Assembly: GCA_014904985.1 (NCBI GenBank) | Contig: MU129307.1 | Location: 1 to 32,216 of the forward strand | Direction: 5' to 3' | DNA: 32,216 nucleotides | DNA from: Hydnum rufescens UP504 | Lineage: Eukaryota > Basidiomycota > Agaricomycetes > Cantharellales > Hydnaceae | Shown here: positions 29,418 to 32,216 of the stretch, piece by piece | Layout: every line of letters starts with the position of its first letter | Numbering within the stretch: position 1 is the stretch's first letter | The notes under the pieces: model-generated | Databases searched by the model: none | The model's input: only the letters and a program-made list of their open reading frames with translations | Told to the model about the DNA's origin: nothing | Program-made: the position numbers and the translations under genes

Positions 29418-29848
29418 TATATGTTGGTGAATATATATGCCAATTTGTGGGGGTGTAGGGGCATTTTGTGAAATTTTACTTGGGATTCAACTCAGCACAC
29501 CTCCCTAGTACACTTTGCAATATGAAAATTCTCAAAATGAGAATTGTGGAAATTAGGCTTCAACATTAGGTGGATATCTATGAGCCAAATAACATATTTA
29601 AAAATGGTATCCATTGGGCCAAAACTGGGCACATAGATAGGGAAATGTGTTTGAAGATTAAAATCTCTATAAGTTGAAAATTTGTGATTCTGGCTTTGAC
29701 ATGATCTGGAGATATATTATATGAGATCTCACACTGCATCTCAAGTGTCTAGATTCTCTTGTCATGGAGAAATCAGGGTCACAAGATTGATGGACATTTT
29801 GTATATTGCAGCAAAATCCAGTGGTGACTTGGATTATGAAAATGACAG
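29418..29848 (+). repeat. Right terminal inverted repeat of the pogo-like element
   Basis: Uninterrupted counterpart of 22633-22983 plus 23540-23619. It ends GGATTATGAAAATGACAG followed by TA. Confidence 0.88.
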
Positions 29849-29850
29849 TA

Positions 29851-30696
29851 ACATCCAGCAAGTCCAAGCATCACACAATGTCAATGGCAGTGACAAATTT
29901 CCCTTTTGACTGCAGGTGTAGGCAGATCTCAGTGGCAAGATCTTCCTCTGCAAGGGCCAATACCTTCCAATGACCATAAATGTTGACCAGAAGGGCACTG
30001 CAGTCTGCAATAAATGCCCAAACCCATTCTTGCATTCATCATGCCAACCAGGGACCCTTCCCCACAGTTTTTGCAGCAATCAAAGAGGTACATGTCCATG
30101 CAGCTGCAGTGCCACCATTGCTTCCCATCAGGCTTTCAATATATAGGTTGAGCAAGATCCACCATCATCTCAAGTTGACCTCAGTACATGAGCCCAAGTT
30201 CAGGGTCCTTATAGCCAGGTCCTGTCTTTTGTGGAGGCTTTAGGATTTCCTGGAGATCCTGGAGTGCACTCTTTGCATCATTGAATGAAGGTGCAGGGAG
30301 GAAGGGTTTTTTGGTTGAGTGTGATAAACTTGTATCAACATCCCCAAAATTATGATAGTTTTCCTCCTCTGCTGCAAGGATGTCATTGTCTAGTATATGG
30401 TCCACTGATGGTGGCCTTTCCAGCATGACAGATAAAGCTGGAGATGGGGGGGGGAGATGTTGAAAGGTCTGGGTGTATGGAGATGTAAGAATCTTCAGAC
30501 AGCTCTGGATCCATTGGTATGTCTTCTTCTGTGTCCTCACTCTCCATGTTACTGGCAGTCTGATCAATTATGGGGCAGTAGGCCATTGGTGACAGTATGG
30601 CAGGTTGCTGGGGGGACAATGGGGATACTGAAATGATGGGCATGGGTGGATTAGGTGGATTAAGCAAAGAATGGGCATATTTGGTGGATGGCTGCC
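29851..30696 (-). pseudogene. Transposase B, N-terminal half
   Basis: On the minus strand: an acidic, probably disordered segment (SNMESEDTEEDIPMDPELSE), then PSFNDAKSALQDLQEILKPP, GQLEMMVDLAQPIY and, after a shift near 30110, TSLIAAKTVGKGPW, ALLVNIYGHWKVL, EEDLATEICLHLQSKGKFVT and CLDLLDV. The last parts align with LLINIYGT and DEDLIQDITLHLQSLGKYVSA of transposase A. Stops are TGA (for example after GLMY and in WLA). The segment stops at the TA where the pogo-like element entered. Confidence 0.82.
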
Positions 30697-31229
30697 TGTA
30701 ATGAAGTGCCTCCCAGATTCAGGAGGGCACTCATTGTCATACTTGGACAAAGCAGAGTCAACAGGTTGGGAGCAGGGATAATCACACTGCCCTCAGCACT
30801 AGCTGTGGGCAGAGGAGCTGGACACAGAGCTAAGCACTGGCTTCACTCTGAGCCCAGGGGAAAAGGTTGCAAGGGAAGGGAGATAATGATGAAAGAGGTA
30901 TAATGTAGTGACTGGCCAAGTTGCACAGTCACTACCTAAGGAGAAAGAAGGGTCAGCAAGGAGAGAATATGCTCTACTTACTGTTGTGCAGGTTATCCAG
31001 GGACAGACAACTGCAGGGGCCAGAGGAATGACCCAGCTAGTGATTAATGGCTACTAGCAAGCCAACCAAGCAGCCAGATAGGCAGGACAGAGACAGAGAC
31101 AGGGTTCACAGTTTCTCACTAGGTGATGAAGATCTGGGCAAAGGTTAACTATTGATTCTGTGGAATCTGCCATATATACAGTACATGACTTTTGAGTCCT
31201 AACTTAATTATGTAATACACTATATTACA
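30697..31229 (+). mobile_element. Solo LTR, copy 3 of 3
   Basis: 533 bp, TGTAATGAAG...CTATATTACA, exact duplication CTGCC (30692-30696 and 31230-31234). It lacks part of the region present after GAGTCAACAG in the other two copies. It interrupts the N-terminal region of transposase B. Confidence 0.92.
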
Positions 31230-31234
31230 CTGCC

Positions 31235-31717
31235 TGGCTGGGTTTGGTTTGAACCATTTCATGAGCTGATTTCCATTTTTTTCAGACTCTGCAAGTGCCT
31301 TCTTATTTGTGGCCCAGTAGCATCATTCCATGGATTTGGCCTTCTATCCTATCTTCCTGTAGAAGACAGATACTCCTTCCACAGCCCCTCATATGTGAGT
31401 TCTTGCATCTGCCTGAAGCCTGTGCATGGAAGCTGCAAGTATGGGAGCAAAACCATCAGGGCTGTTAGGGGGAATATCATCCTCAGGCAGTGATTCATCA
31501 GAAATAATGGAGCTTGTGGTGTCAGTGATAATGCTCAAGGAGATCCACCTGAGAGCTTCCCCCCATTGTCTCTTGAGTCTGAGCCTGACAAAACCACAAT
31601 TGGTTCCTCAGAGCATGCCTGCCCAATCAGGGTATATACAACCAACAGATTGAACAGAGTGGCAGAATAAATACTCACCTTTTTTTGTGCATGATGGCCT
31701 AGATTGGTCTGCCACAC
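31235..31717 (-). pseudogene. Transposase B, extreme N-terminal segment
   Basis: Read on the minus strand, an intron-like GTGAGT...TTGGGCAG (about 31677 to 31617) precedes ACSEEPIVVLSGSDSRDNGG. After a phase change come SSIISDESLPEDDIPPNSPD and RGAVEGVSVFYRKIG followed by ALAESEKNGNQLMKWFKPNP. The last two align with GVKGTYVGCKVNG and KIAEENHKKSSSLYNWVKHL of transposase A. TGA and TAG stops are present. The start is not identified; 31718-32062 has no further clear similarity. Confidence 0.65.
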
Positions 31718-32062
31718 AAGTGCTTTTGAACTTGCATGGCATGGTTGATGTGGTGACAGTCAGTGCCTAGCCCAGAATGGGAATTCTGGAGATCTCCACA
31801 GCCTTGGCAAGATCTGATTTCCTTTTTAGGAAGTGCTCAAATTTTTCCTCCCCAAAAAGAAGTGGTGCAGAAAGCCATTCTAAGCACTTCCCATTATCAG
31901 AGTCTTTCTGCATACATCTTCTCCTCCTCATGACCTTTTTTCAAAAAAAAATTACCACAGATTGGAAGGTAGTAGCTCTATCTATCATTCTGCAGTCTTA
32001 AATAGTTCATAGAGTGATATTTTCAGGATGAGTAGTGGTTGCAGGGAATATGACTGGGAAGA

Positions 32063-32089
32063 CTTGATGAGTATGTATGTGGCCTATCT
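32063..32089 (+). repeat. TIR of transposon B, high-coordinate end
   Basis: Reverse complement of 20442-20468 with two mismatches (positions 9-10), followed by TA. Confidence 0.85.
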
Positions 32090-32216
32090 TAATAATAAAT
32101 GAGAGACAGTAATTGTTCCTCCAGTACACTGGGGTCACCTGGGAGGGTGAGGAGAGACAAGTGTAGGGGTGGGTGACCTTGTGAAGGTCAAAGTAAGACC
32201 AGAAGATTTGATAGCT

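Larger units (their letters stand above)
22633..29848 (+). mobile_element. Pogo-like DNA transposon with 431-bp terminal inverted repeats
   Basis: TA at 22631-22632 and 29849-29850 flanks ends that read CTGTYRTTTTCATAATCC on both sides. The left inverted repeat (22633-23619, minus a solo LTR and its duplication) and the right one (29418-29848) are both about 431 bp. A plus-strand transposase lies between them. Nested insertions are a solo LTR, a hAT-like element, an LTR-like repeat and a foldback MITE; without them the element is about 4.5 kb. It entered transposase B at a TA; the flanking codons rejoin in phase. Confidence 0.85.
20440..32091 (-). mobile_element. Transposon B, Tc1/mariner (IS630)-type, carrying three primary insertions
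   Basis: TA at 20440-20441 and 32090-32091 flank 27-bp inverted repeats starting AGATAGGC and ending ATACTCATCAAG, which differ from each other at two positions and resemble the ends of transposon A (AGGTAGGGTGCATCCATACT). The gap between the ends is 11.6 kb, but removing the solo LTR (30697-31229), the pogo-like element (22633-29848) and the hAT-like element (21764-22425), with their duplications, leaves about 3.2 kb with one transposase gene, close to the 3.8 kb of transposon A, which also carries a minisatellite. Confidence 0.85.

Noticed and set aside
22984..31229. Solo LTR copies 2 and 3 as the two LTRs of one 8.2-kb retrotransposon
   Set aside because: Same orientation, but each has its own different TSD and the DNA between is pogo-like element and transposase B.

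Overview
The window looks like a transposon-dense block of a filamentous fungal genome, most likely an agaricomycete basidiomycete. The evidence is spliceosomal introns of about 45-55 nt (and hairpin-bearing ones of 95-112 nt), a transposase lineage common in that group, a pogo-type transposase with fungal features, a HECT fragment closest in remembered sequence to basidiomycete Rsp5, and decay dominated by CpG transitions. I see no convincing intact host gene, rRNA, tRNA or CRISPR.

Left flank (1-3375): low-complexity DNA, then array 1, five hairpin-bearing intron-like modules on the minus strand. Next come a long inverted duplication centred near 1975 and an LTR-like repeat (2508-3375) whose last bases are cut by transposon A.

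Transposon A (3376-16254, plus) is a Tc1/mariner (IS630)-type element flanked by TA. Its 30-bp terminal inverted repeats match perfectly only after removing a 9.1-kb LTR retrotransposon (3396-12497, TSD ATACT) that sits inside the left repeat. The retrotransposon is young (LTRs differ at four CpG positions and one indel) and CpG-rich. It shows no gag-pol motifs that I can recognise, but carries a HECT ubiquitin-ligase fragment. The transposase of A (12963-16092) has an 18-bp minisatellite, a frameshift and TGA stops.

Spacer (16257-20439): array 2, six more modules on the plus strand, interrupted by a solo LTR (17334-17874); then a roughly 936-bp terminal-inverted-repeat element and unannotated AT-rich DNA.

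Transposon B (20442-32089, minus) is a second member of the same transposon family. Its single transposase gene is in four pieces because of three insertions: a solo LTR (30697-31229), a 7.2-kb pogo-like element (22633-29848) and a hAT-like non-autonomous element (21764-22425). The pogo-like element itself contains a solo LTR, a second hAT-like element, a second LTR-like repeat and a 490-bp foldback MITE. Most layers carry an exact target-site duplication, and several have an empty-site relative within the window.

Two themes link the parts. First, in-frame stops are almost all TGA, usually where relatives have arginine, and LTR differences fall at CpG; this points to CGA to TGA decay of methylated DNA. 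Second, the eleven modules combine splice-site-like signals with two hairpins and are the best candidate here for something undescribed.
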